From positions 1,045,001-1,109,000 of the forward strand of contig NZ_CP036276.1 of the NCBI RefSeq assembly GCF_007747995.1: a DNA stretch of 64,000 nt, written 5' to 3'. This document shows, piece by piece, positions 9,901-17,575 of this stretch; the first letter of the stretch is position 1; every line of letters begins with the position of its first letter. The notes beneath the pieces are model-generated. The model was not told where the DNA came from. It worked only from the letters and a program-made list of their open reading frames with translations, and made no database searches. The position numbers and the translations under genes are program-made. This DNA comes from Symmachiella dynata (GTDB lineage Bacteria > Planctomycetota > Planctomycetia > Planctomycetales > Planctomycetaceae).

Positions 9901-12900
9901 TGAGCATCCCGAGAAATTGAAACGTGATGAGTATCGCGACCAACGTGAACAGGCGATGCAGCAGGCTCGCACGGCTGTCGCGGATCGTTTGGCGGTCGAA
10001 ATGGACAAGCAACAACCGCCACTGCGGGATTGGTACCAAGCGGAATTGGTGTATGCCAACGTTGTGCTCGATCGCAATCTGGATCAAGCCGCCGCGCAAT
10101 GCTGGCAGGTGCTGGGCGAAACGCCTCCTGTGGAAACCGAAGCGACGCGGTTGGCTGGAACAGCGGCGCTACGGGAACGGGCGTTGGCGACGTTGATGAA
10201 TCTTGCTGCCCGCAAAACCGCAACAGCAGCGGAACTTGCGCGGTTACTGGCTTACATTGATGCGGGCATTGCTGCTGGCGGAGAGTCGGCAGAAAAATGG
10301 CGGCACCAAAAATATCTGATGTTAGTCGCCTTGGACCGCGCCGACGAACTTGTGGCCGCATTGCGGGGCTGGATCGGGCAAAGTGAATTTGCCAACCAAT
10401 GGCGAGTTGTCCTGGCCCGGTTGCTGGCCGAGCGAGGCGAGATTGAAGCAGCGGTGAAGTTATTCGAGACTGTCGAACAGGACGAAGAGTTGGCACCCGC
10501 TGATTATCGGGGGCTGGCCGAGTGGTATATGGCGCTCGACCGCCGTGAGGATTACGAACGGGCGCTGCAGGAAGTTTATGCCGCGAGTGGAGAACATGAA
10601 CTGCAAAATTGGTTGAGGAATCAACGCCGGCAGCAAAGCAATAATGAACTGACCACGGAACTGGATCCGCAGGTTCTCTATGCATTGCGATCCTTGCTCG
10701 CCCGGGCGACACATCCGCAGAATCACCTCTCGCTGGTGCGGGAATTCTATCAACTCAACCATGACTTCCGCTTGTTGGAAAGCCTGGCGGGCGCGGTTGT
10801 GGGGCAGACACCGGAGCGGATCTATCCGTTCCTGCAAGGCATGTCGTCGGTGTTGGCGGAGATTCGCGACGAAGCGACCGCCGATGAGCTATTGGCCAAC
10901 ATAGCGACGGTTCGCAAGCAGGCAAAATCCGCAACCGATCAGCGGGCCTTGGATCTGCTTGAGGTGCTCGTCGAACGGCGAGCGGCGGAATTGCAAAACC
11001 AACCGGGCCCCCATGCCGCTGCTGCAATCGCGGCACTGAAGCGAGCTTTCAATCGTCCTTGGGAAGCGGGAGAGCAGCGACTGATGGCGGAGTTCTTAAA
11101 TTCGCTCGGCCAGATTTCGCAAACCGATTTAGCGCAGGAGCAAGTGCGTGAATTGCATGAACTCTACGAACATGCAACGCCCGGTAGCGAAGCGCGGTTG
11201 TACATCGGCCACCGCTTGGCGATAGCCTCGGCACGGTACGGCAAACTTGATAGGGCGGTTCGCTGGTTGCAGGTCGTGCTGAATGAATACGAACTGGGTA
11301 ACAAGGGCTTCGTGTTGCAGGATGTCCAAGGACCGATTTATTCGTGTTTGGATTATCTGGAAAGCCAACAGCACTTCGCTGCTGCGGAGGAACTTGTTGT
11401 CCATTGGATCAAACTCCTGGGTGACCAGACGCTTGAAGTCCGGTTGAACTCTGTCTATTTGAGTGCGTTGCAACAAGGCGGAGAGGTGTCGTTGGGGAGC
11501 GGCGCGGAGTTGTATCGCAATTTGCAGCAACGGTTGAAGCAGCAGTTGTCCGTTGCAGCCGACGCGCAGCGCTATGGATTGGTCTCGCTGTTATGTGACG
11601 TTTATCGAGCGGCCTACGATCAGCAGATTGCTACGATCAAGGAAGATCTCCAAGGCTTTGCGACGGGAGTCGTTCCTGATTTGCTCAAACATCAACAATC
11701 ACATTACGAAGGGATCATTCGCCGTGTTAATGAAACGTTGGATCATGTTGCCGGTCCGGAGAAGGCGCTTGAGTTTCTGGTGACGAGCATGGAAGCGGAA
11801 CCGGCTCGCTATCGTTATAGCCGCAACGACAGTTGGAACCACTTTGCGGGACGTATCAATGAACTGCGCAGGCGTATCGCAAACCTCGGCGCGATCAAGC
11901 TCCCGTTATTGGTCATTGTCACGCGTGAATTGCGTCGCGATCTGCTGTCGCAGCGATCGCGCAACCAAGCAATTTATCACAGTGGTTATCGGGAGTTTTG
12001 GCAGCAACAAACGGCTGCGTTTGCGGCGGTGGCCGAAGAGGTTCTCGCTGCTCATCGTGATTCGCCGGCCGTGATTACGTATGTCGCGAACTATTTCTAC
12101 AACGGTTTGCAGCAATACGACCGAGCAATTCAGATTTATTTCCAAGCGAACGATCGTGGACTGTTGGATGACGGTGGCCAATATGCGCTGGTGATCGCAC
12201 TGCAGGGGCGGCAGCGGTATGGCGAGTCGATCCCCGTATTGCGCGACCTCGTCGAGCGCGATGCGGGCAATCTCGAATATCGCGAGCGGCTGATGGAAGC
12301 GTACCACTACGCCGAGCGGCCTGAGGATCTGGTTGCCTTTGTCGATGAAACTGACGACTATCTCCACGAAGGCGACCGTTGGAACGAAGCTGCCATGGCG
12401 GCACTCGCGCGGGGTTGTTTGGTGGGGGATTTGAATGAACGGGCGATCGGTTATTTCAACGAAGCCATCGCCCTGCATCAGCGGACGCACCCGAATCGAG
12501 GAGTCGGCGACGGGGTTCTCTCGATTTACTATCAGGAAGTCTCCACAGCGCATGCCGAACTCGGGCAAACAGACAAATCGGTCGAGGCGGCTTGCGGCGC
12601 GATTGTTAGTTGGGGAATGCGACAGAACGAACGGCAGCAGGCCATCGACTCGTTGGTTAGCGTGCTCAGGGGAATTCCTGACCGCGATGCCTATGTCGCG
12701 AGGCTCGATGCCGAAACGGAAAAGACCGGCCAAGACCGGCCGATGGTTCGCCGCGCATTAGGGCAAGCCTATTTGCAACTCGGGCAGCCGCAGGCAGCAG
12801 CGACGCAATTGGAGTTGGCAGTCGAATTGCAACCGGCCGATATGCAGGCACAAACGCTACTGCTGGAGTCTTATGAAAAACTGCAGGATCAGCCGAAGAT

Positions 12901-13309
12901 CATCGCGCAACTACTGCGGATGACTGAATTGCAGCCGCGTGAGATTGACCTTTATCGCCGACTCGGCGCACAGCTCGCAGACGATCCCGCCCAGCAGGAG
13001 CGGGCCTATACGTCGATCGTTGAAGAGACGCCCAGTGAAAGCGAAGGGCATGTGATGCTGGCGGAAATTCGTCAATCGCAGAACAACTGGGAGGCGGCTA
13101 GCAAACATTGGGAGGCGGCCGCCGAGATTCGCAAATTGGAACCGACCGGCTTGTTGGGCTTGGCCAAAGCACAGGTCCATCAACGACAATGGCCGGCCGC
13201 GGAGAAGACATTGGAAAAACTTCGCAATACGAAATGGCCCCAGCGATTTGACAAGGTGAAAGCCCAGACGCGAGAATTGCAGCGGCAGGTGGATCAGCAC
13301 AACGAATAG
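3899..13309 (+). CDS. Giant membrane-anchored FecR/VIT/vWA/TPR protein, probable sigma-factor partner
   Basis: This is a 3136-residue protein starting inside the sigma gene. In order: an acidic cytoplasmic N-terminus (1-72) with room for sigma binding; one transmembrane helix (75-91); a LolA/RseB-like beta segment (about 100-285); a FecR-like domain (about 288-372); a VIT domain (about 420-570); and a vWA domain (about 672-850) with an intact metal site D681-T-S-G-S. Then come a glycine-rich spacer (about 1047-1254), a second LolA-like segment (about 1267-1484), and TPR-type helical repeats to the end (about 1490-3136). FecR domains relay envelope signals to ECF sigma factors; VIT plus vWA pairs mediate protein binding. 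I infer a membrane anti-sigma or sigma regulator that reads an extracytoplasmic signal. The single open frame shows no break. Confidence 0.88.
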   Translation: MTSESFSDQSDHDEERMMEMFRSLDGGALPPDRLFLDELRQRSTEEFVRHAKRSSAVAPVANPPSTAPVVWNGRWVVVAVAALVICVGFFFSPLTQEQPALAFGEVLAKVAAADTLHLQLTRDGKTDEVWIRQPGQMRWQEDPARYRIVQGSRLWRIDEEENVAAGEESTYFDGVDSHFDVLQLLQIDSAEGLAAEFERRPSGQTRRDGKDCYVYQLQLPGEAGAANADVSIEALVEINTNELRWLETKVRRDGRFVPAGEIRVLALNRPIEDEKFVVGTQLTEDGRIGKVSDVQGLVTIKPVMNRRWTPVGGPMLIKPGDWLRTDIRGPNAAEVKLEGGGTITLGPGSLIELIKPGDVRLLQGEAQIAAAEKPVTLRGPGEQVIPVAETQFFRITDEKLAMVADKPLWLTGFEGTTTNEVMGSLIANVDDRNVSLTIGAHHVKIEIRDQIARTTIEESFVNHTGAQLEGVFHFPLPADASISGFGMWIGDELVEADIVEKQRAREIYETILREKRDPGLLEWTGGNIFKARVFPILPYSEKRIKITYTQVLPLRGHQYRYSYGLQSEMLKQTPLRELSIDLKVHSAMPLAQVTCPTHPTRIEVAGNSGHVEFAAQDYRPTRDFEAVIEVADQQADVVMIPHRRGEDGYFLMQLMPPAGEGRWQRDVLPNGDPLDLLLITDTSGSMDRSQRAKQTEFVATLLASLSPQDRFNLICSDVQSHAVFKEPVAATEDNTAVVRQFMDGRVSLGWTDLDAAFSQAMQRVQPQTHVVYLGDGIVNTTTADPIAFANRLKRMYADQGTFHAVATGNSYESSVLQAIASLGGGSWRAVSGEKGPRVIATELLQEISQPALRDIQIQFQGLQVAAVYPEQLPNVPAGRQQVILGRYLPEGRDQVGEVIVTGKLNGETVRYRSRVTLADAESGNSFIPRLWARSHLDHLLAQGGSQSIQDEIIAMSEEFHIMTPYTSLLVLESDADRERFKVERRFQMRDGERFFAKGLEDANYELKQKQMLAAKEWQTQLRAAVLQELSAMGRTIPVTSQSAAVSTPRSGGMAGVGGRLRGNGQYGSFFGFRKDTSRFGIVGKKNWGLGFSDGDGIFTDRFSVLGDLRQQGETLDFKKRDFPSSSYEYGGGESSLSYTINGGLGLPSAGWTNPRMLDLEVGLQSVDEIEQMQLWDGPVLGEQIGRRSRRRSKLEEANQPFFGGTRLSYELESRIAYGNRISSIGFAGVPIVSSSVANVLNDVVPQVPGVPQPSKLQPSPENWPAAAVELADSLLRTEQLAELKTGLEITRTSESFDPRWKRTTVRSERLELVSPAAWLMRNEQVGSQTFLQWCDEKQRGILSEAFLLGQVRDSAAEDLKQPPLDLADYSLHSIAGRYASYTATLLPAGENRATLVLQHPDDDDRKITFSIDTQRHVLLKIIHENDGEASETTYGDFVEVGGRWWAQQIEYSNADGEQTRLIRQTITALQPEVFDQRMQTALALREQALVFPQPLPTVHAARRAIAGGEAQFEHYVTMLLYHAATQQWDRVWEVMPGLELAATGKPGMRWVRDQVLRISRRNHELQRRILEEAAAIAKQPVADDLFLAEFLAGQTSGILQTNEQLELHDVLKPVFDRQPDSAQGPKRWLQRQANLLENSGRVREALVGYQKLAATYPQDMHLQTQYAYKLAQRGQYAAAYDWLDKVLASQPLWNEYELTSLWETYAGFLSAQSRYPNLVAYLAEWIAENPTHHNAYGHYLHALIWNNQLESAEQLMTDWFALAKQSQPLSAPQMSQLTAAVRLAIGRGYRLRTDRLLEEWEQPLVNVVRQSFQREQFRDLANDIMGSSAFQRSAASRVIRTELAERLPGLLETLKPRDIRNYTNWLSVNDPVIEQATWNKIAEILRKRWDAEENENSRRLLGDLLRQIYSQHFAVQPQLEFLRARLARSSDRYHDQLVSALFHLLLGQPWSAESEDELWSLVPNTAEHQDASQRLSLQVHRLRNLIDGLTQTRFDAEWRNVEHPEKLKRDEYRDQREQAMQQARTAVADRLAVEMDKQQPPLRDWYQAELVYANVVLDRNLDQAAAQCWQVLGETPPVETEATRLAGTAALRERALATLMNLAARKTATAAELARLLAYIDAGIAAGGESAEKWRHQKYLMLVALDRADELVAALRGWIGQSEFANQWRVVLARLLAERGEIEAAVKLFETVEQDEELAPADYRGLAEWYMALDRREDYERALQEVYAASGEHELQNWLRNQRRQQSNNELTTELDPQVLYALRSLLARATHPQNHLSLVREFYQLNHDFRLLESLAGAVVGQTPERIYPFLQGMSSVLAEIRDEATADELLANIATVRKQAKSATDQRALDLLEVLVERRAAELQNQPGPHAAAAIAALKRAFNRPWEAGEQRLMAEFLNSLGQISQTDLAQEQVRELHELYEHATPGSEARLYIGHRLAIASARYGKLDRAVRWLQVVLNEYELGNKGFVLQDVQGPIYSCLDYLESQQHFAAAEELVVHWIKLLGDQTLEVRLNSVYLSALQQGGEVSLGSGAELYRNLQQRLKQQLSVAADAQRYGLVSLLCDVYRAAYDQQIATIKEDLQGFATGVVPDLLKHQQSHYEGIIRRVNETLDHVAGPEKALEFLVTSMEAEPARYRYSRNDSWNHFAGRINELRRRIANLGAIKLPLLVIVTRELRRDLLSQRSRNQAIYHSGYREFWQQQTAAFAAVAEEVLAAHRDSPAVITYVANYFYNGLQQYDRAIQIYFQANDRGLLDDGGQYALVIALQGRQRYGESIPVLRDLVERDAGNLEYRERLMEAYHYAERPEDLVAFVDETDDYLHEGDRWNEAAMAALARGCLVGDLNERAIGYFNEAIALHQRTHPNRGVGDGVLSIYYQEVSTAHAELGQTDKSVEAACGAIVSWGMRQNERQQAIDSLVSVLRGIPDRDAYVARLDAETEKTGQDRPMVRRALGQAYLQLGQPQAAATQLELAVELQPADMQAQTLLLESYEKLQDQPKIIAQLLRMTELQPREIDLYRRLGAQLADDPAQQERAYTSIVEETPSESEGHVMLAEIRQSQNNWEAASKHWEAAAEIRKLEPTGLLGLAKAQVHQRQWPAAEKTLEKLRNTKWPQRFDKVKAQTRELQRQVDQHNE

Positions 13310-13340
13310 TTTTGGTCGAAGATCGATCAAATCGTGTTAC

Positions 13341-13901
13341 TCAACACTCAATTTCCATCTCCGTCGATACCAAACAGGATTGTTCCAACAGCGCCTCTGC
13401 CTCGCGCGGCCGGCGGATTTCGATGCGTTGCAAATGGGCGTATTGTTCGTCGTTAAATAGCTTGCGATATTCACGACGTCGGCGACGATAATTCTTGGTC
13501 ATCCACCACAGAATCGAATCGCGGGAACAAAATGCCATGCGGGCGGTTTCGGAATTGTTCCCGTACAGTGTTTCGTGGCGAGAGATGCGGCGCAACGTGC
13601 GTTTTAACAAGCGGCCGAAAGTTACGGGATACGAATAGTTCAGCCAGACGACGGTTGTGGCGCGCGCCAGATAGATATCCCGCAGGCGCCCTTGGCTGTA
13701 GTTACCGTCAATGACCCATGCCTCGTCGGCGACAGCGGCGGTTACCGAATTACGGAATTCTTCGATGGGCTTGGGTTGCCAGTTGGGCAGCCAAAACAGT
13801 GCGTCCATCTCGATGTGCGGAACGTCCAGCCTCGCCGCCAATTTTCGTGCAAAGGTGGTTTTCCCAGAACCGCAAGAGCCGATGATCGATATTCGTTGCA
13901 C
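13341..13901 (-). CDS. P-loop NTPase, adenylate-kinase/FlaR-like
   Basis: The product is about 186 residues. A GTG start at 13901 is preferred: it has GAGG seven bases upstream and puts the P-loop at the usual N-terminal place (GSCGSGKTTF, residues 8-17). An in-frame TTG at 13931 would add ten residues. A hydrophobic VVWLNY strand and an arginine-rich RRIS...YRRRRREYRKL region match small nucleotide kinases of the FlaR/topology-modulation type, which phosphorylate small molecules. The substrate is not known. It is preceded on the same strand by the SirB1-like gene, ending 37 bases upstream. Confidence 0.8.
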   Translation of the reverse strand: MQRISIIGSCGSGKTTFARKLAARLDVPHIEMDALFWLPNWQPKPIEEFRNSVTAAVADEAWVIDGNYSQGRLRDIYLARATTVVWLNYSYPVTFGRLLKRTLRRISRHETLYGNNSETARMAFCSRDSILWWMTKNYRRRRREYRKLFNDEQYAHLQRIEIRRPREAEALLEQSCLVSTEMEIEC

Positions 13902-13937
13902 GTGGAAACCTCGGGCGCAATGCGGTTTCAAGAAACA

Positions 13938-14777
13938 TCAGTTCCAGCGCGTTACTTCCTGTCGTGCGATTGCGAGTTGTGCCGTCAGATGTTCGGTCTC
14001 TTCAGGCGGGCAGTTCTTCAAGCAGCATTGCAGCACGTCGATCGCTTGGCCGGGGCGATTTGCGCGGAGGGCGATCAGTCCCAGGTCGCGGCGTTGGTCG
14101 TACGCTCCAGGTTGTAACAAAACAAGCCGATGTTGCACCATCCACGCAGCAGGCCAGTTTTGGGTTTGTGAATGAATCGCCTTGAGGTTGTTGAGCATGC
14201 GAACAACGGTTTTTCGCGCGGAGGCCGGTTCCAACAAGACTTCACATTGTTCCGGGGGCAGGCCGGAGGCTTGGCTGGCGCGGTGTAATGTTTCTTCGAA
14301 GGACAGCACACAGCCGCCGCAAAACGCATCGACAAAGATCGGTCCGTCCACTGCTTCGTACCGCGTGAGAAAATGCGCGGGAGTGGAGACCCCGTGCAGG
14401 GTCAAACCGGCGCGACGGGCGACTGCCATATACAGCAAGGACAAACTGATCGGAATGCCCCGTTGCCGCTCGATCACACGATGCAGGTAGCTATTGTCGG
14501 GATCGCTGTAGGTTTCCGTATCGCCGGAAATTGCGTGCTGCACGGAAATGCAATCCGCAACAATTTTCAACGCGTCCCGATCGGACTTCGCAGCTGCGAC
14601 TTTCCCGGAGATCTGCTTGCCCGTCGTATCGATCCAACTGAGCGTTTCTTCGAAATCCAAATCGGGATAGGCGTCGCGTGCTAACTCTAGCGCCGCAACA
14701 GTGAGATCAACGTTGGACCGCCGTGTCAGCAACTTGGAAAATTCCGTGTCGCAACGATAGTCGGAATCAAACTCCAT
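13938..14777 (-). CDS. SirB1 family protein (transglutaminase-like fold plus TPR tail)
   Basis: This 279-residue protein carries the SirB1 core: DNSYLHRVIERQRGIPISLS, then a GLTLHGVSTPAHFL segment and FVDAFCGG, at about residues 92-160. These match the transglutaminase-like papain fold typical of the family. The C-terminal about 80 residues (LNNLKAIHSQTQNWPAAWMV, RRDLGLIALRANRPGQAIDVL) form TPR-like helices, also usual here. The biochemical role of SirB1 proteins is not settled. It is upstream of and probably co-transcribed with the P-loop NTPase. Confidence 0.85.
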   Translation of the reverse strand: MEFDSDYRCDTEFSKLLTRRSNVDLTVAALELARDAYPDLDFEETLSWIDTTGKQISGKVAAAKSDRDALKIVADCISVQHAISGDTETYSDPDNSYLHRVIERQRGIPISLSLLYMAVARRAGLTLHGVSTPAHFLTRYEAVDGPIFVDAFCGGCVLSFEETLHRASQASGLPPEQCEVLLEPASARKTVVRMLNNLKAIHSQTQNWPAAWMVQHRLVLLQPGAYDQRRDLGLIALRANRPGQAIDVLQCCLKNCPPEETEHLTAQLAIARQEVTRWN

Positions 14778-14932
14778 GAAGATTCATCCGGTGACAAGAA
14801 TTCTGTGGCCGCCGAGAATTCTATCGTGCGGCGCTGGGTTCGACAATTGCCTGCCAGCGGTCCAATTTTACGGAGCTGAGAGAATACGGCAAGTGCCGTT
14901 GTTGCCTGCCATGGCAAACGACAGCAGCTTCT

Positions 14933-15026
14933 CTACAATTCGTTTCAAAACCCTCTGATGCGTCACGTAGACGCTTTCAGGAAAGGTTCTCTGACAAGCA
15001 CAACCGGGTTTTGAAACTGGTTCTAG
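14933..15026. repeat. Dispersed about 95-bp palindrome-ended element, copy A
   Basis: This is a 94-base intergenic element beginning CTACAATTCGTTTCAAAA and ending TTTTGAAACTGGTTCTAG, so its two ends are imperfect inverted repeats. Aligned by eye with the reverse complement of the copy at 51542, it shares long blocks such as GCGTCACGTAGAC and the CAACCGGG end. It lies downstream of the lipoprotein gene that stops at 15031. No coding capacity is visible. It resembles a small non-autonomous mobile element or a conserved structured element. Confidence 0.75.
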
Positions 15027-15030
15027 GCAG

Positions 15031-15867
15031 TTATCGCCAAGTGGGGCGCGTTTGCTCAGTCCAGTTGTTGGATGTGGGCACCCCAGCCGGTGGCTGTTGC
15101 TGTTCAAATCCGCTGGGAATGACCGGTTGTTGGTCATCTTCGTCGACGTAGCCGGGAACCAATGGACCCTTGTCGGGGAACATTTGCGGCGAGGATTCTG
15201 TCGTCGGGCGCGGATCTGCTGCAATATTCGCCGTGTCGGGCGGAGTCACGCGGAATTGTCCGGTCGCATGGAACTCGCGTCCATCGGCCGTGGCCAAATC
15301 GGCGTGCAGTGTGACTTTCGAGGAGTGCGGCGGATTGTGGAGGGGGAGCTCCAGCATGATTCCGGAGCCGAAAAATCCTGAATGCCAGGCTTGTTGCACC
15401 TGGGCGGGTGAAAAATCGTAGGTGCCAATCTTTTGCTGATCTTCGGGCAGGGTCATATCGAATAGGTCGATGTGAATTCCGCCGGGAACTTTGAGTAATT
15501 CCCCGTCTTGGTCCTGCGGGATGAGCAACACGGTCATTGCGTCGTCTCCCGGTAAACCGTCCTTGTCCAAGCCGCCGGTCATGTATTTATGCAATTCGAT
15601 CCGCTCAACGCGAAAGAGAACCTGGGCCTGTTCCGCGAGAACTGCCGGTGGCTGGCCCTGTTGGGCAAGTTGAGTTCGCAGCGTATCGGTTTCTGCCTGA
15701 GCAGCGCGCATGTTGGCTTTGGCGGATGCGAGCTGGTGCTGTAATTGTGAGATCGCGTCTTCTTGATCTCGCAATTGGCTTTCCAGCACGTCGACATCAC
15801 CAGCGGCGCAGCCAGCCACCGTAATGGCTAGCAACAACGGCATCCATGTCCGCTTGAGCAAGTTCAT
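15031..15867 (-). CDS. Lipoprotein with coiled coil, unknown function
   Basis: The product is about 278 residues. ATG 15867 is preferred over an in-frame TTG two codons earlier. The N-terminus is a lipoprotein signal (hydrophobic segment LLLAITVAGC, lipobox cysteine at residue 20). Residues 25-65 form a heptad-patterned coiled coil (LESQLRDQEDAISQLQHQLA). A beta-rich domain follows (about 80-215) with LPLHNPPHSSKVTLHADL, then a proline/glutamine-rich disordered tail. It probably sits on the periplasmic face of a membrane. No enzyme motif is seen and the family is not recognised. Confidence 0.8.
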   Translation of the reverse strand: MNLLKRTWMPLLLAITVAGCAAGDVDVLESQLRDQEDAISQLQHQLASAKANMRAAQAETDTLRTQLAQQGQPPAVLAEQAQVLFRVERIELHKYMTGGLDKDGLPGDDAMTVLLIPQDQDGELLKVPGGIHIDLFDMTLPEDQQKIGTYDFSPAQVQQAWHSGFFGSGIMLELPLHNPPHSSKVTLHADLATADGREFHATGQFRVTPPDTANIAADPRPTTESSPQMFPDKGPLVPGYVDEDDQQPVIPSGFEQQQPPAGVPTSNNWTEQTRPTWR

Positions 15868-15911
15868 TAGCAAATCCGGGATCCTTCCCGATATTTTGAG
15901 ACGCGCGAAGT

Positions 15912-16508
15912 TTACGGCTGTATTGGCAGTGATTCCAGGACGTTGTCGATCAAGCCGTATTCCTTGGCTTCATTGGCCAGCATGAAGTTGTCGCGGTCCG
16001 TATCTTCTTCGATCTTTTCCAACGTTTGGCCAGTATGCTTAAGCAGGATCTCATTGAGCCGCTTCTTCATACGAATGACTTCTTTGGCGTGAATTTCCAG
16101 ATCGGTGGCGGTGCCTTCCATGCCGGCGAGCGGCTGGTGAATCATGATTCGTGCGTTGGGCAGGGCATTGCGTTTTCCTGCAGCACCGGCGGTGAGCAGC
16201 AATGCGCCCATGCTGGCGGCTTGGCCCAGACAGTACGTTGCGACGTCGCAATTGATGTATTGCATCGTGTCGTAGATGGCCATGCCGGCCGTCACCGATC
16301 CACCGGGCGAATTGATGTAGAGGTGAATGTCGGATTGATCGTCGTCGAATTGCAGAAACAGCAATTGGGCCACGATGTTGTTGGCGACGGCGTCGTTGAC
16401 CTGCGTGCCTAGAAAGATAATTCTGTCTTTAAGCAGGCGGCTGTAGATATCCATCGCCCGCTCTTCGCGGCCGCTCTTTTCGATCACATAGGGAACCAAG
16501 ACGGACAT
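15912..16508 (-). CDS. clpP: ATP-dependent Clp protease proteolytic subunit (first copy)
   Basis: This 198-residue serine peptidase forms the barrel of the Clp protease, which degrades proteins unfolded by an AAA+ partner such as ClpX. The catalytic triad is visible: serine in GQAASMGA, histidine in IMIHQP, and aspartate in [29 protein letters not shown] is the usual oligomer and substrate-strand region. Length is normal for ClpP. It lies downstream of the second clpP and tig on the same strand, a common arrangement for a proteostasis cluster. No clpX lies in the window. Confidence 0.96.
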   Translation of the reverse strand: MSVLVPYVIEKSGREERAMDIYSRLLKDRIIFLGTQVNDAVANNIVAQLLFLQFDDDQSDIHLYINSPGGSVTAGMAIYDTMQYINCDVATYCLGQAASMGALLLTAGAAGKRNALPNARIMIHQPLAGMEGTATDLEIHAKEVIRMKKRLNEILLKHTGQTLEKIEEDTDRDNFMLANEAKEYGLIDNVLESLPIQP

Positions 16509-16746
16509 GATATTTCTCGCTTTTTATGGCTTTTCCGTGAAACGCGCTCGATTGCAGCACGTCACGCTGGTTTTGAGATCGCAAAGTTTGTCGACGGGTA
16601 GCGGGTCCCGTCGAAGTCACCGGCAAATGGGTCGTGTCACTCTAGTTCAAACCGCCTGGCGGCGGCAAGCGGAATTCGTCCCCCGCAGCCGACATCATCC
16701 GCCTGAATCATCGTGGTGCTTGGTTATGAGACCCAGCGACTCACGA

Positions 16747-17373
16747 TCATTTTTTCTCTTCTTTTTCTTCGATCGCATGGCCGAGAACTTCGTCGACCAA
16801 ACCGTACTCCATCGCCTGGGGAGCCGTCAAATAACGATCCCGCTCGGTATCGCGTTCGATAATCTCAATCGGCTGCCCGGTGTGCGAGGCCAGAATTTCG
16901 TTGAGTACTGCGCGGGTGTCTAAGATGTCTTTGGCCTGAATCTCGATGTCCGAGACTTGGCCTCCCACTTCGCCGTAAGGCTGATGGATCATCATCTTGG
17001 AATGCGGCAGAGCAAACCGTTTGCCTTTGGTGCCGCCGGCCAGCACGATTGCGCCGCCGCTGGCAGCCAAGCCAACGCAGTAGGTTGCGATTTCACAATC
17101 CAAAAATTGCATTGTGTCATAAATGGCCATGGTGGCAGTCACAGAACCGCCGGGCGAGTTGATATAGAAGTGAATATCTTGATGCCGGTTTTCCGACTGC
17201 AGATACAACAGCTTCATGACCAGCAGATTCGCGCTACCGTCGTGGATCGGTCCGTCTAAGAACACGATCCGATTCTCCAACAGCAGGTCGCCGATTCCCA
17301 TTTGTCGCTGCCGGGTGTAATCCCGCGATGCGTTTTGAGAAGTGTAGCCTGCAACTGAAAAAGGGGTCGTCAT
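16747..17373 (-). CDS. clpP: ATP-dependent Clp protease proteolytic subunit (second copy)
   Basis: The product is about 208 residues. ATG 17373 is chosen because GAGGGG lies about eight bases upstream; an in-frame TTG at 17412 would add 13 residues. The triad is present: serine in GLAASGGAIV, histidine in MMIHQP, aspartate in ERDTERDR. The residue after the nucleophile region is glycine (AASGG) where the other copy and most ClpPs have methionine (AASMG). The C-terminus is a charged EEKEEKK tail. It shares the Clp fold with the neighbour at 15912, so a mixed ClpP1P2 barrel is plausible. Confidence 0.95.
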   Translation of the reverse strand: MTTPFSVAGYTSQNASRDYTRQRQMGIGDLLLENRIVFLDGPIHDGSANLLVMKLLYLQSENRHQDIHFYINSPGGSVTATMAIYDTMQFLDCEIATYCVGLAASGGAIVLAGGTKGKRFALPHSKMMIHQPYGEVGGQVSDIEIQAKDILDTRAVLNEILASHTGQPIEIIERDTERDRYLTAPQAMEYGLVDEVLGHAIEEKEEKK

Positions 17374-17475
17374 TGCTTTTCCCCTCAATGATGTGGGTAT
17401 GTTTTGAAACAAGTCCGTTTGTCGACAGTTTAGATGATGGCCGCCCGCCGCCCAATAGCGATGTGGGCGGTAGAA

Positions 17476-17571
17476 TCACAAATTGTTTCAAAAGCGGCAA
17501 GTCGTGTCCGCGACACGCAAGTTCGGTGCTTTTTGGATACAAGCGCCACCCGGTTTTGAAACGGATTTTCG
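17476..17571. repeat. Dispersed about 95-bp palindrome-ended element, copy D (degenerate)
   Basis: This 96-base element lies between tig and the second clpP, ending five bases from the tig stop codon. It begins TCACAAATTGTTTCAAAA and ends CGGTTTTGAAACGGATTTTC, in the same orientation as copy A. The ends and total length match the other copies, while the interior has diverged. A further GTTTTGAAAC at 17401 may be a remnant of another end. Confidence 0.6.
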
Positions 17572-17575
17572 CGGC

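Noticed and set aside
9501-10712. 403-codon minus-strand frame inside the giant gene
   Set aside because: Composition is that of a shadow frame (R/P/S-rich) and the plus-strand protein is clearly real.
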